From the NCBI GenBank assembly GCA_934678915.1, contig CAKUSF010000012.1, forward strand, positions 1-30,966: a DNA stretch of 30,966 nucleotides, given 5' to 3'. A program made the translations under genes and the position numbers. Shown here one piece after another: positions 8,474 through 15,367 of this stretch (position 1 is the first letter of the stretch; each line of letters opens with the position of its first letter). This DNA comes from an uncultured Bacteroidales bacterium (lineage in GTDB: Bacteria; Bacteroidota; Bacteroidia; Bacteroidales; UBA932). The notes below the pieces were generated by a model, which saw only the letters and a list, made by a program, of their open reading frames with translations, was not told where the DNA came from and ran no database searches.

Positions 8474-9448
8474 ATGGAAAAAGGACCTATTTCACAATTC
8501 ATCACCCACCACTACCGCCACTTCAACTCGGCTTGCGTGGTTGACGCTGCGAAGGCCTATTGCGACCTTCTCGACAAGGGTGGAAAGATGTTCCTTGCTA
8601 TGGCAGGTGCGATGAGTACCGCTGAGCTCGGACTTTCCCTTGCGGAGATGATCCGTCAGGACAAGTTCTCGTTCGTCTGCTGCTCAGCCAACAACCTTGA
8701 GGAAGACATTATGAACCTCGTTGCCCACTCACACTACTACAGGATCCCGGGCTACCGCGACCTCACTCCGCAACAGGAGCAGGAGCTGCTTGAGAACCAC
8801 TACAACCGTGTGACCGACACTTGCATCCCTGAGGAAGAAGCGTTCCGCCGTCTTGAGGGTGCTCTTGTCGATGTGTGGACAAAGGCGAAGAACGAAGGAA
8901 AAAGGTATTTCCCTTATGAATATCTCTACCAGATCCTCCGCAGCGGAGTTCTAGAGCAGTACTATGAGATCGACCCTAAGGACAGTTGGGTAATGGCCGC
9001 CTGCGAGAAGAATATTCCTATCATCTGCCCGGCTTGGGAGGATTGCACCACCGGCAACATATTCACAGCCCACTGCATCCGCGGAGAGTTCCCTACCGAC
9101 CTCGTCAAAACCGGAGTTGAGGTTATGATGTTCCTTGTTGACTGGTACAAGGCCAACGCGACAGGAGCCGGTGTAGGATTTTTCCAGATCGGTGGCGGCA
9201 CCGCTGGTGACTTCCCTATCTGCGTCGTTCCTATGATGGAGCAGGATCTCGGATGGAAGGGCACACCGCTGTGGTCATATTTCTGCCAGATCTCTGACAG
9301 CACCACTTCCTACGGTTCATATTCAGGAGCCGTTCCTAACGAGAAGATCACCTGGGGAAAGCTGTCCCCTACCACCCCACGCTTTATCGTGGAAAGTGAT
9401 GCTACAATCGTAGCACCGTTGATCTTCGCCTACGTACTTGGCTGGTAG
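8474..9448 (+). CDS. Deoxyhypusine synthase-like protein (DHS family)
   Basis: Member of the NAD-dependent deoxyhypusine synthase family (PF01916). Eukaryotic and archaeal members transfer an aminobutyl group from spermidine to eIF5A, while some bacterial relatives make homospermidine. The 324 residues align through FLAMAGAMSTAELG, NNLEEDI, EKNIPIICPAWED (compare KNIPVFSPALTDG in eukaryotes) and SYSGAVPNEKITWGKL, which carries the catalytic lysine, here K296. The spermidine-contacting KHH after the glycine triplet in eukaryotic enzymes is replaced: the sequence reads IGGGTAGDFPICV. Bacteria lack eIF5A, so the real substrate is unknown; a polyamine is the natural guess. The ATG at 8474 follows an A-rich stretch. 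The gene stands alone, divergent from lysA, with its own strong terminator. Confidence 0.88.
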   Translation: MEKGPISQFITHHYRHFNSACVVDAAKAYCDLLDKGGKMFLAMAGAMSTAELGLSLAEMIRQDKFSFVCCSANNLEEDIMNLVAHSHYYRIPGYRDLTPQQEQELLENHYNRVTDTCIPEEEAFRRLEGALVDVWTKAKNEGKRYFPYEYLYQILRSGVLEQYYEIDPKDSWVMAACEKNIPIICPAWEDCTTGNIFTAHCIRGEFPTDLVKTGVEVMMFLVDWYKANATGAGVGFFQIGGGTAGDFPICVVPMMEQDLGWKGTPLWSYFCQISDSTTSYGSYSGAVPNEKITWGKLSPTTPRFIVESDATIVAPLIFAYVLGW

Positions 9449-9475
9449 CCACACCAAACTAAGGCTAACAAGTTA

Positions 9476-9516
9476 AGGTGATGGCCGAAACAAGTCCTCG
9501 GCCATCACCTGTTTTT
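9476..9516 (+). terminator. Rho-independent terminator of the DHS-like gene
   Basis: AGGTGATGGCCGA (9476-9488) and its perfect complement (9498-9510) form a 13-bp stem with a 9-nt loop, followed by GTTTTT. The stem begins 27 nt after the stop codon at 9448. Confidence 0.9.
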
Positions 9517-9550
9517 ATAAAAACCATAATATCCAATTGACACAACCAAA

Positions 9551-9994
9551 ATGAAAGGACTTACTAAACCAATTCTCTCTAGCATTTCGCTAAAGCTGAG
9601 GAGAATCCACAAGAGCAGTGTCTCGTACATCCGTGAAACAATCAATGAAAGGAAAACCATCGGAAAAGTTGGTAAGAAACTCAATGACTGGATTCAGGAA
9701 GGAAAACACCATGACACTTACGAATCCATGGACATGCTTTTAGACGAGCTTGAAATCACAAGTGAGGAGCTTAGCTTCTATTGTTCTAAAGTTTTGAAGA
9801 AAAAATTCGTCTCATGGAGAAAGGAACTCCGTATTAACGAGGCAAAGGAATTGCTTCTGATTCACCCCGAAACCCCTGTTTGCCACATTGGCTATGCCGT
9901 TGGACTCTTCGACAAGTCTAATTTCAGGCAACAATTCAGGTCAGTTGTAGGGTGTACGCCTACGGAATGGCGAGAAATGAATCTTAAGGAATAA
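9551..9994 (+). CDS. Small AraC-type DNA-binding protein
   Basis: Putative transcription regulator of 147 residues. Residues about 58-145 form an AraC/XylS double helix-turn-helix domain. The second HTH is clear: INEAKELLLIHPETPVCHIG, then YAVGLFDKSNFRQQFRSVVG and CTPTEWRE, the classic 'F.....F....G.TP..YR' ending of the family. The first 57 residues are basic (many K and R) and resemble no sensor domain I know, so this is a stand-alone DNA-binding module, perhaps a remnant of a longer membrane-bound AraC protein. No good -7 box or Shine-Dalgarno site was found before the ATG, and the gene starts 35 nt after the upstream terminator. Its targets are unknown; the downstream ABC operon has its own promoter and its own repressor. 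Confidence 0.8.
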   Translation: MKGLTKPILSSISLKLRRIHKSSVSYIRETINERKTIGKVGKKLNDWIQEGKHHDTYESMDMLLDELEITSEELSFYCSKVLKKKFVSWRKELRINEAKELLLIHPETPVCHIGYAVGLFDKSNFRQQFRSVVGCTPTEWREMNLKE

Positions 9995-10041
9995 GGCAAT
10001 TCCGATGAGTGACAATACGACTTAAAAATGCAAATAAATTC

Positions 10042-10071
10042 TTTGATTTCAGAAAAACATTATTATCTTTG
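10042..10071 (+). promoter_or_regulatory. Promoter of the ABC-GntR-DUF2807 operon
   Basis: TTTG at 10042-10045 and TATCTTTG at 10064-10071 are separated by 18 nt. Both elements match the Bacteroidetes housekeeping consensus perfectly. The start codon of the first gene is 33 nt after the -7 box. Confidence 0.85.
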
Positions 10072-10073
10072 CG

Positions 10074-10095
10074 GTGTATTAATAAACTATTACAC
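10074..10095. promoter_or_regulatory. Palindromic candidate operator over the transcription start
   Basis: GTGTA (10074-10078) and TACAC (10091-10095) are the outer arms of an imperfect 22-bp palindrome, with further symmetric TA steps inside (GTGTATTAAT / CTATTACAC region). It begins 2 nt after the -7 box, so it covers the expected start point. The fourth-to-last position in this operon's logic, a GntR-type repressor gene at 11775-12131, is a natural binder. The assignment is inferred from position and symmetry only. Confidence 0.5.
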
Positions 10096-10104
10096 TAACA
10101 AGAT

Positions 10105-10935
10105 ATGATAGAAATCAAAGAGCTAGCTTTCAGCTACGGCAAGACGCCCGTCTTGAAAAGCATCACAACAACACTTGAGGAAGGCCGCATCTACGGTCTT
10201 CTAGGCGAGAACGGGGTCGGCAAAACCACCTTACTGACACTACTTTGCGGCCTTAAGAAAGTAACAGAGGGCAGCATCTCCACCGATGGAGAGAATCCCT
10301 TTGATCGCACCCCTACCCTACTCCAGAAGCAGTTCTATCTTCCGGACGAAGTCCTGCCCGTAGCTATGAAGGCAGAATGCTTCGCCAAGGAAAGAGGAGC
10401 ATTCTGGCCGAACTATGACCATGCCAAGTTCCTTGAAATCATGAAGGAATTCGAGAACGACCCTGCCAAGAAAATGAACCAGATGTCAGCGGGACAGTTG
10501 AAGAAGACCTACATCTCGTTGGCTCTGGCATGTGGCTGCAAGTACATATTCATGGATGAACCGACTAATGGTCTGGACATTCCTTCCAAGACGCAGTTCA
10601 GAAGCGCCATAATGAAGTACACTTCCGATGACTCCACAATCGTCATCTCTACTCATCAGGTAAGGGATCTGGAGAACATCATCGACCCGATCATAATCCT
10701 TGACCGTCAGGATGTGCTGCTGAACGCCTCTGTGAAAGAGATAACAAGTAAGTTGTACTTCGACTATGGCACCCAGCTTCACACAGAAGCCCTCTACAGC
10801 GAACAGCTTCCTGGCGGATTCATTCAGGTTTACCCTAACATGACCGAAGAAGACAGCAAGATCAATGTGGAAGCTCTATTCAACGCTGTCCACAATAAGA
10901 AAAAACTGATTAAAGGAATGTTCAGCATTAAATAA
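10105..10935 (+). CDS. ABC transporter ATP-binding protein
   Basis: Cytoplasmic ATPase subunit of an ABC exporter-type system, 276 residues. Visible motifs: Walker A GENGVGKT (34-41), Q-loop region around LLQKQFYLPDE, signature MSAGQ (SAGQ at 128-131 instead of SGGQ), Walker B YIFMDEPTNGLD (147-158) and switch histidine H184 in ISTHQV. The C-terminal 70 residues are a less conserved extension. It pairs with the membrane protein encoded 12 nt downstream and with the GntR gene after that, the arrangement known for YtrA-regulated transporters of Firmicutes and common in Bacteroidetes. The substrate is unknown; cell-envelope stress or peptide export is the usual association. Confidence 0.92.
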   Translation: MIEIKELAFSYGKTPVLKSITTTLEEGRIYGLLGENGVGKTTLLTLLCGLKKVTEGSISTDGENPFDRTPTLLQKQFYLPDEVLPVAMKAECFAKERGAFWPNYDHAKFLEIMKEFENDPAKKMNQMSAGQLKKTYISLALACGCKYIFMDEPTNGLDIPSKTQFRSAIMKYTSDDSTIVISTHQVRDLENIIDPIIILDRQDVLLNASVKEITSKLYFDYGTQLHTEALYSEQLPGGFIQVYPNMTEEDSKINVEALFNAVHNKKKLIKGMFSIK

Positions 10936-10940
10936 GGAGG
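10934..10940 (+). promoter_or_regulatory. Strong ribosome binding site deciding the permease start
   Basis: AAGGAGG is one of the few strong Shine-Dalgarno sites in the window. It ends 1 nt before an ATG at 10942 and 7 nt before an ATG at 10948. Only the second spacing is suitable, so the gene most likely starts at 10948. Confidence 0.7.
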
Positions 10941-10947
10941 AATGACA

Positions 10948-11775
10948 ATGAGCAATACATTCAATTTCAATAGGTTTGGAAAATATTTCGTCTATGACCT
11001 CAAAAGGCAGTGGAAAAACATCGGGTTGCTGATGCTGATCTTCGCCATGTTCCCGATTATTTTCTATATGATATACATGTTCTTCGCGGCATTGTTTGAT
11101 GGAGGCTTACTAAGAATCTTCTCCGGAATAGAAATCGATGGGCCTGCGGGATGGACAAGATTCGGAGTGTTCGCGATAATGACAGTCATCTTTGTAATGA
11201 TATACCCTTCAAGAGCCTACGGAGAGATAACCGACAAGGCCAAGGGTTCGGAATGGCTTATGCTGCCTGCTTCAAGGCTCGAGAAATTCGCTTCCATGAT
11301 GATAATCTCACTTGTTGTCATTCCGATCATCTACATCTGTGTCTATTTCCTCTGTGATGCGTTTGTCTGTCTGCTGGACAATTCCTGCGGTGACTCTCTG
11401 ATGTCTTTCAGAATCAACAAGGAGATTGGGACATCAGACTTTATTGTCCCTGCCAACGGCTTCTGGATTCTGGCCGCGAACATCATTGAATACGCAAGCA
11501 TATTCCTGCTTGGCGGCTTGATATTCAAGAAATGGAAGGTGGTTGGCACCGCGCTCGCGCTCTTTGCGCTTGGAATGGTGTTCTCCGGCCTGCTCAGCGC
11601 CTTCATCTCCAACGCAGACCTCGAATGGTGGGGAAACTGGATCAATGACTGGACGATAAGGCACGCTGACAACATCGACTTTTGGCTGAATGCCTTCCTC
11701 AACTTCTGGCTTCTGCTGATTGTGGCTGTCTGCGGCACTTGGTCATGGTTCCGGCTCAAAAGGCTTCAACATTAA
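10948..11775 (+). CDS. ABC transporter membrane subunit
   Basis: Integral membrane partner of the preceding ATPase, about 275 residues. Six hydrophobic segments can be seen, for example IGLLMLIFAMFPIIFYMIYM near the N-terminus, FGVFAIMTVIFVMIYP, FASMMIISLVVIPIIYICVY, WILAANIIEYASIFLLGGLI, GTALALFALGMVFSGLLSAF and AFLNFWLLLIVAVCGTWSWF near the C-terminus. This is the ABC-2 type layout. The short cytoplasmic stretch SEWLMLPASRLEKF resembles the 'LPvs..ey...K' loop of Bacteroidetes ABC-2 permeases. The stop codon overlaps the ATG of the GntR gene by one base, so translation is probably coupled. The substrate is not known. Confidence 0.85.
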   Translation: MSNTFNFNRFGKYFVYDLKRQWKNIGLLMLIFAMFPIIFYMIYMFFAALFDGGLLRIFSGIEIDGPAGWTRFGVFAIMTVIFVMIYPSRAYGEITDKAKGSEWLMLPASRLEKFASMMIISLVVIPIIYICVYFLCDAFVCLLDNSCGDSLMSFRINKEIGTSDFIVPANGFWILAANIIEYASIFLLGGLIFKKWKVVGTALALFALGMVFSGLLSAFISNADLEWWGNWINDWTIRHADNIDFWLNAFLNFWLLLIVAVCGTWSWFRLKRLQH

Positions 11776-12131
11776 TGATTTTTGACATGGAATTCAATTC
11801 AAACAAGGCGATCTACCTACAGATCAGCGACATAATCTGCGAGAAGATTCTCTCCGGGGCGCTGAAGACCGATGACAGAATACCGTCCGTTCGGGAATAC
11901 GGAGCATCTATCGGTGTTAATCCCAACACGGTGATGCGTACCTACGAGAAGCTCACCAACGAGGGCATCATCTACAACAAGCGCGGCATCGGCTACTTCA
12001 TCAGCGATGGTGCCAAGGACATAGTGCTGGCGAACGACAGGAAGGAGTTCCTCGAAGTCGAGCTACCTGCCTTCCTCAAAAAGATGGAACTTCTGGGGCT
12101 CGATCCTAAAGAATTGCTAATCAAGCGATAA
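11775..12131 (+). CDS. GntR-family repressor, YtrA subfamily
   Basis: DNA-binding regulator of 118 residues: a winged helix (about 10-80: KAIYLQISDIICEKILSGAL, DRIPSVREYGASIGVNPNTV, YEKLTNEGIIYNKRGIGYFI) followed by a helical tail of about 40 residues. The short tail instead of a ligand-binding FCD/UTRA domain is characteristic of YtrA, whose members usually repress the ABC operon that contains them. The start is ATG 11775, overlapping the TAA of the permease; an in-frame ATG at 11787 (MEFNSNKA) is equally possible. The frame is open upstream to 11682, but that would lie inside the permease. The palindrome at 10074-10095 is the obvious candidate operator. Confidence 0.9.
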   Translation: MIFDMEFNSNKAIYLQISDIICEKILSGALKTDDRIPSVREYGASIGVNPNTVMRTYEKLTNEGIIYNKRGIGYFISDGAKDIVLANDRKEFLEVELPAFLKKMELLGLDPKELLIKR

Positions 12132-12156
12132 ATGAATATATAGATTACTGAGATTT

Positions 12157-12966
12157 ATGAATATTATGAGAATATTTAAGAATATCCTGACCGCCACTGC
12201 GATTGTACTTATGGCAGCAGGACTCTCATCCTGCTACTTCAGATTCAGTGATGACGCGAAGAAACAGTTCAAATACGACATGAGGTACCGGATGCACACT
12301 GCAGAAGGAGAAGTTGATACCGTGGCCTACACCCCTGGCGAGTTCCATTCGGTACGTTGCAAAGGGGGCATCGATGACGTGATGATCGTCCAGACCGAGA
12401 ACGAGTTCAAGGTGGAAACAATATCCTACGAGATGATGACGGACTCAATCCAGGTGACAAATGAGAATGGTGTCCTGACGGTTGGATTCACGGACAAAAC
12501 AGCAAGAATCTTCGGCCCGACCCAAGTTCGGATTTACGCTCCGGCTTTGACAAGCATCTCATCCACTTCAAGCAACATACGCATTTCCGGATATCATGGA
12601 GACTCACTGCGCATAGAGACAATCGGATCAGGACTCATCAAGGCATTCAATCTTGAGATTTCAGGAAAGTTGACAATCATAGGTACTGGAAGCAGCGACC
12701 ATGAACTCAAGCATATCACAGCAAGTGAAATGGTCATCGACAAGAATGGCTCCGGAGACGGAGAGTACAACGACCTAAATGTTGGCACGCTATCTGTAGC
12801 GTCAAAAGGTTCGGGAGACGCAACGCTATCCGGCAAGACTGACTCTGCCGTATTCAGCAAGGCAGGTTCCGGAGACATTGATGCCAGCGAACTGAAAGCT
12901 AAGCATGTAGAGGCTCAGGAAAGCGGAAGCGGAGACCTTATAACCAACGGGGAAGCAACAAAATAA
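12157..12966 (+). CDS. DUF2807 (GIN domain) lipoprotein
   Basis: Exported lipoprotein of 269 residues; function unknown. The N-terminus MRIFKNILTATAIVLMAAGL ends in the lipobox LSSC at about residue 26. The rest is a DUF2807 ('head GIN domain', putative autotransporter adhesin) fold: a right-handed beta-helix seen as repeated short strands with G-[ST]-G-[DS] turns, such as GSGDGEYNDLNV, GSGDATLSG, GSGDIDAS and GSGDLITNG. Two starts are possible, ATG 12157 or ATG 12166; the second gives a more ordinary signal peptide. It follows GntR by 25 nt and precedes a second DUF2807 gene by 14 nt, so it belongs to the same operon. DUF2807 proteins are often found with envelope-stress regulators. Confidence 0.85.
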   Translation: MNIMRIFKNILTATAIVLMAAGLSSCYFRFSDDAKKQFKYDMRYRMHTAEGEVDTVAYTPGEFHSVRCKGGIDDVMIVQTENEFKVETISYEMMTDSIQVTNENGVLTVGFTDKTARIFGPTQVRIYAPALTSISSTSSNIRISGYHGDSLRIETIGSGLIKAFNLEISGKLTIIGTGSSDHELKHITASEMVIDKNGSGDGEYNDLNVGTLSVASKGSGDATLSGKTDSAVFSKAGSGDIDASELKAKHVEAQESGSGDLITNGEATK

Positions 12967-12980
12967 TAATCACAACGAAT

Positions 12981-13721
12981 ATGCGGAAGACATTATTTCA
13001 CATTTTGGCCGTGGCTCTTCTCGGCCTGACATCATCAGCCGCACTGAATGCAAGAACCAGCAGTGACGATGACGATTACAAGACCAAGACATTCGATGTA
13101 GGCACCGTCACGTCTGTTGACGCCAACGGATTGTTCCGAGTCATCTATGAACAGACATCCGGAAACACAGAAGTCTCGGTGAGAGCGAAGGACAGAGTGT
13201 TCGAATGTCTCGAAGTCAAGAACAATGACGGCATGCTCGTCCTAAAGCTTAACCTTAAGGAAGGCAAGAGCTACACTCTTCCTCCTATTGAGGTCAAGGT
13301 CCGCACCAAGCATCTGACTTACGTAGAGTTGTCAGGTTCAGGTAGTTTCACCTGCGAGAACGGCATCAAGACCGAATCCCTGAAGATCAGATCATCAGGA
13401 GCCGGAAGCGTGGAAATCAAGGATTTGTCCGCCAAGAGTTCGATTGAGATCATGACTTCTGGTGCCGGCAAGGTCAATCTGGACGGGGCCAAGTCCAAGG
13501 ATCTCAGTGTCGAGATGAACGGAGCCGGCCGAGTTGAGGTACAGAGAATCGAGTCAAAGACCGCCACAGCCGTCATCCGTGGTGCCGGCAAGATCACTCT
13601 CGGAGGCAAGACAGGCAGCGCTAACTACAAGATTAATGGAGTAGGTGTCATTGATGCCGAAGCTTTGAAAGCCGACAACGTAAAGACCACCAGAGCTGGA
13701 ATAGGCACCATCAAGTACTAG
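12981..13721 (+). CDS. Secreted DUF2807 (GIN domain) protein
   Basis: Second DUF2807 protein of the operon, 246 residues. The signal peptide MRKTLFHILAVALLGLTSSA ends near ALNA, with no lipobox cysteine, so it should be a soluble periplasmic or secreted protein, unlike its lipidated neighbour. From about residue 40 the sequence has a regular period with G-[AS]-G-x turns: GSGSFTCENG, GAGSVEIKD, GAGKVNLDG, GAGRVEVQR, GAGKITLGG, GVGVIDAEA, GIGTIKY. The turns use GAG where the neighbour uses GSGD, so the two are diverged rather than recent copies. It is the last gene of the operon and is followed by a repeat-rich gap instead of a classical U-tract terminator. Confidence 0.87.
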   Translation: MRKTLFHILAVALLGLTSSAALNARTSSDDDDYKTKTFDVGTVTSVDANGLFRVIYEQTSGNTEVSVRAKDRVFECLEVKNNDGMLVLKLNLKEGKSYTLPPIEVKVRTKHLTYVELSGSGSFTCENGIKTESLKIRSSGAGSVEIKDLSAKSSIEIMTSGAGKVNLDGAKSKDLSVEMNGAGRVEVQRIESKTATAVIRGAGKITLGGKTGSANYKINGVGVIDAEALKADNVKTTRAGIGTIKY

Positions 13722-13750
13722 CCCTTACACTCTAATACATTTATGGAAGT

Positions 13751-13798
13751 CCGGTCACTGAACCCGTCGGGCACTGAGCCTGCCGAAGTGACCGGATA
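13751..13798. repeat. 48-bp palindromic copy of the TTCGACAGGCTCAG repeat
   Basis: TCCGGTCACT (13751-13760) and AGTGACCGGA (13789-13798) are perfect 10-bp outer arms. On the minus strand the interior reads CTTCGGCAGGCTCAGTGCCC followed by a second half-copy GGGTTCAGTGACCGG. It is therefore two head-to-head copies of the repeat that recurs at 13812, 18322 and inside the gene at 20998-21480. Confidence 0.75.
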
Positions 13799-13811
13799 TT
13801 TATATAATAGC

Positions 13812-13833
13812 CACTTCGACAAGCTCAGCGACC
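13812..13833 (+). repeat. Copy of the TTCGACAGGCTCAG repeat
   Basis: CACTTCGACAAGCTCAGCGACC differs at one central position (AAG for AGG) from the copy at 18322-18346. It lies 13 nt after the palindromic copy and 20 nt before the CACGTTAC hairpin. Confidence 0.75.
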
Positions 13834-13853
13834 ATGCAAAATCCTTTTCCAAT

Positions 13854-13923
13854 AGACTGATACCCCACTCAACCAGAATTTTGCACGTTACCAAAATTCT
13901 TGGGTTGAGTGGGGTATCAGTCT
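13854..13923. repeat. Long hairpin with CACGTTAC loop (copy 1)
   Basis: The 29-nt left arm (13854-13882) pairs with 13893-13923, interrupted only by a 2-nt TG bulge. The next G-C pair (13883/13892) closes an 8-nt loop CACGTTAC (13884-13891). The stem base is GC-containing (AGACTGATACCCCACTCAAC...) and the upper stem AT-rich (AGAATTTT/AAAATTCT). It lies between the convergent DUF2807 and pdxB genes. The 13722-13967 gap otherwise holds only the repeats listed here. Confidence 0.85.
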
Positions 13924-13967
13924 CTCTCTTCAACGTTTGAGCTATCCGTAATGGAGATTCGACAGAA

Positions 13968-15011
13968 TCAGAAGATGTAAAACTCGCGACGGTACTGATA
14001 ATTGGATCGGAGCGACTCAAAGTTTTCAGGAGCCATACGGAGCATGAAATCATCGGTAAAAATCGGGTAGTTGTACTGGAGGACAGAAGCTATCTCACCT
14101 TGAGTCTTTCCTTTAAGATCAAGCCTAATTGATTCCAGATCAATTATTTCAGTTTTCGGAAAGAAATCATAGAGAGCTTCAATGCCAAAGAAACGTGCAA
14201 AAGCACGAACTGCCATGGTAGTGCCGTTCTGCTTGCCTTGGTAAGAATATCCAGCGATGTGTGGAGTGGCGATGTCAACCATGTCCAGCAACTCTCTGTC
14301 AATGTCCGGCTCATGATTCCAAGTGTCAACGATGACAGGGCCAAGCTTAGGGATAGCCCTTTTCAGTGATGCTTCATCCACGACCTCTCCACGAGACGCG
14401 TTGATGAAAATCGTACCTGGCCTCATCCTGCTGAAAAACTCATCGTTAGCCATTCCTCTTGTAGTTTCGTTTAAAGGAACATGCATTGTCACTATGTCTG
14501 CATTAGCCAAAAGATAGTCCAAAGGACAGAACCCCTCATTACCCTCCTCAGCCATGCGTGGCGGATCGTTCTTCAGGACTTTAAAACCAAGAGAACCAGC
14601 CACAGAATCCACTCGTTTCCCGACATTTCCAACACCGATAATTCCAAGCTTGTCACCTTCAAGTCTGATTGCCTTTCGGGCTGCAACACCGTAAAGTGCC
14701 GAAAAGACATAGTTCATCACACCTCCGGCATTACACCCAGCGGAATTACGTACTATGATGCCCTTACTGTTACAATAAGGCAAATCAATATGATCCATTC
14801 CAATGGTCGCAGTAGCAATGAATTTCACCGGAGTGCCTTCAAGCAAATCTGCATCACATTTTGTTCTGGTTCTGATGATTAAAGCATCTGCATTCAGGAG
14901 ATCGTCTCTACGAATTGAACGACCTTCCATGTACTTAATCTGAGCATACGGCTCTAGCACCCTCTTGATAAAAGGGATTGCATCATCTACTATCACTCTG
15001 ACCGGACTCAT
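13968..15011 (-). CDS. pdxB: Erythronate-4-phosphate dehydrogenase (PdxB)
   Basis: NAD-dependent D-2-hydroxyacid dehydrogenase family enzyme that oxidises 4-phospho-D-erythronate, the second step of DXP-dependent pyridoxal phosphate synthesis. The 347 residues show the nucleotide-binding LGIIGVGNVGKRVD, the catalytic arginine in INASRGEVVDE, a glutamate in WNHEPDID and the histidine in ATPHIAGYSYQGK. NSAGCNAGGVMNYVFSAL and the C-terminal dimerisation extension (about 290-347, TQGEIASVLQYNYPIFTDD) distinguish PdxB from SerA and other relatives. The C-terminal domain is shorter than in enterobacterial PdxB (about 380 residues), as is usual in Bacteroidetes. It is the last gene of a recF-DUF721-pdxB run, starting 9 nt after the DUF721 stop codon. 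Confidence 0.92.
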   Translation of the reverse strand: MSPVRVIVDDAIPFIKRVLEPYAQIKYMEGRSIRRDDLLNADALIIRTRTKCDADLLEGTPVKFIATATIGMDHIDLPYCNSKGIIVRNSAGCNAGGVMNYVFSALYGVAARKAIRLEGDKLGIIGVGNVGKRVDSVAGSLGFKVLKNDPPRMAEEGNEGFCPLDYLLANADIVTMHVPLNETTRGMANDEFFSRMRPGTIFINASRGEVVDEASLKRAIPKLGPVIVDTWNHEPDIDRELLDMVDIATPHIAGYSYQGKQNGTTMAVRAFARFFGIEALYDFFPKTEIIDLESIRLDLKGKTQGEIASVLQYNYPIFTDDFMLRMAPENFESLRSNYQYRREFYIF

Positions 15012-15020
15012 ATTCTTGAA

Positions 15021-15365
15021 CTATTTCAGAATCAATTCTTTGACAAAACCGACTTTCTCATAATCCTTGACAAACAGTTCATCTTTTTCCAGAAAACGGT
15101 TAATCGCCTGAATTAAAGCCGGTTTCTGAAACTCCAGATGACTACGTAGCATAGAAGAAGAAATCGTCACATACAGTTTTCCGTCTCGATAGAACTTCCG
15201 CAATGTCTGACCTGAGAGTCCTGAGACAGCATCCCAAGCCGCGAAAACCCGTTGGGTATTAAGCCCGGCACTCAGTTTCAACGCTCTGATGTACAGCGGG
15301 ATTAACTGATCCATGCCCAAAGCCTCTTTTCGAGGAGTTCCTTTAATTTTTTCGAATCCAGACAT
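15021..15365 (-). CDS. DUF721 / DciA-like protein
   Basis: Small basic protein of 114 residues in the DUF721 family, whose studied member DciA loads the replicative helicase in bacteria lacking DnaC/DnaI. Typical family features are the N-terminal L..Y...L.L..GL..QRVFAAWD segment and the DGKLYVTISSSMLRSHLEFQ core. The frame can be extended to a TTG at 15371, but an AAGGAG site on the minus strand (15374-15379) stands 8 nt before the ATG at 15365 and only about 2 nt before the TTG, so I use the ATG. It starts 2 nt after the recF stop. Placement beside recF fits a DNA replication role. Confidence 0.82.
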   Translation of the reverse strand: MSGFEKIKGTPRKEALGMDQLIPLYIRALKLSAGLNTQRVFAAWDAVSGLSGQTLRKFYRDGKLYVTISSSMLRSHLEFQKPALIQAINRFLEKDELFVKDYEKVGFVKELILK

Positions 15366-15367
15366 GC

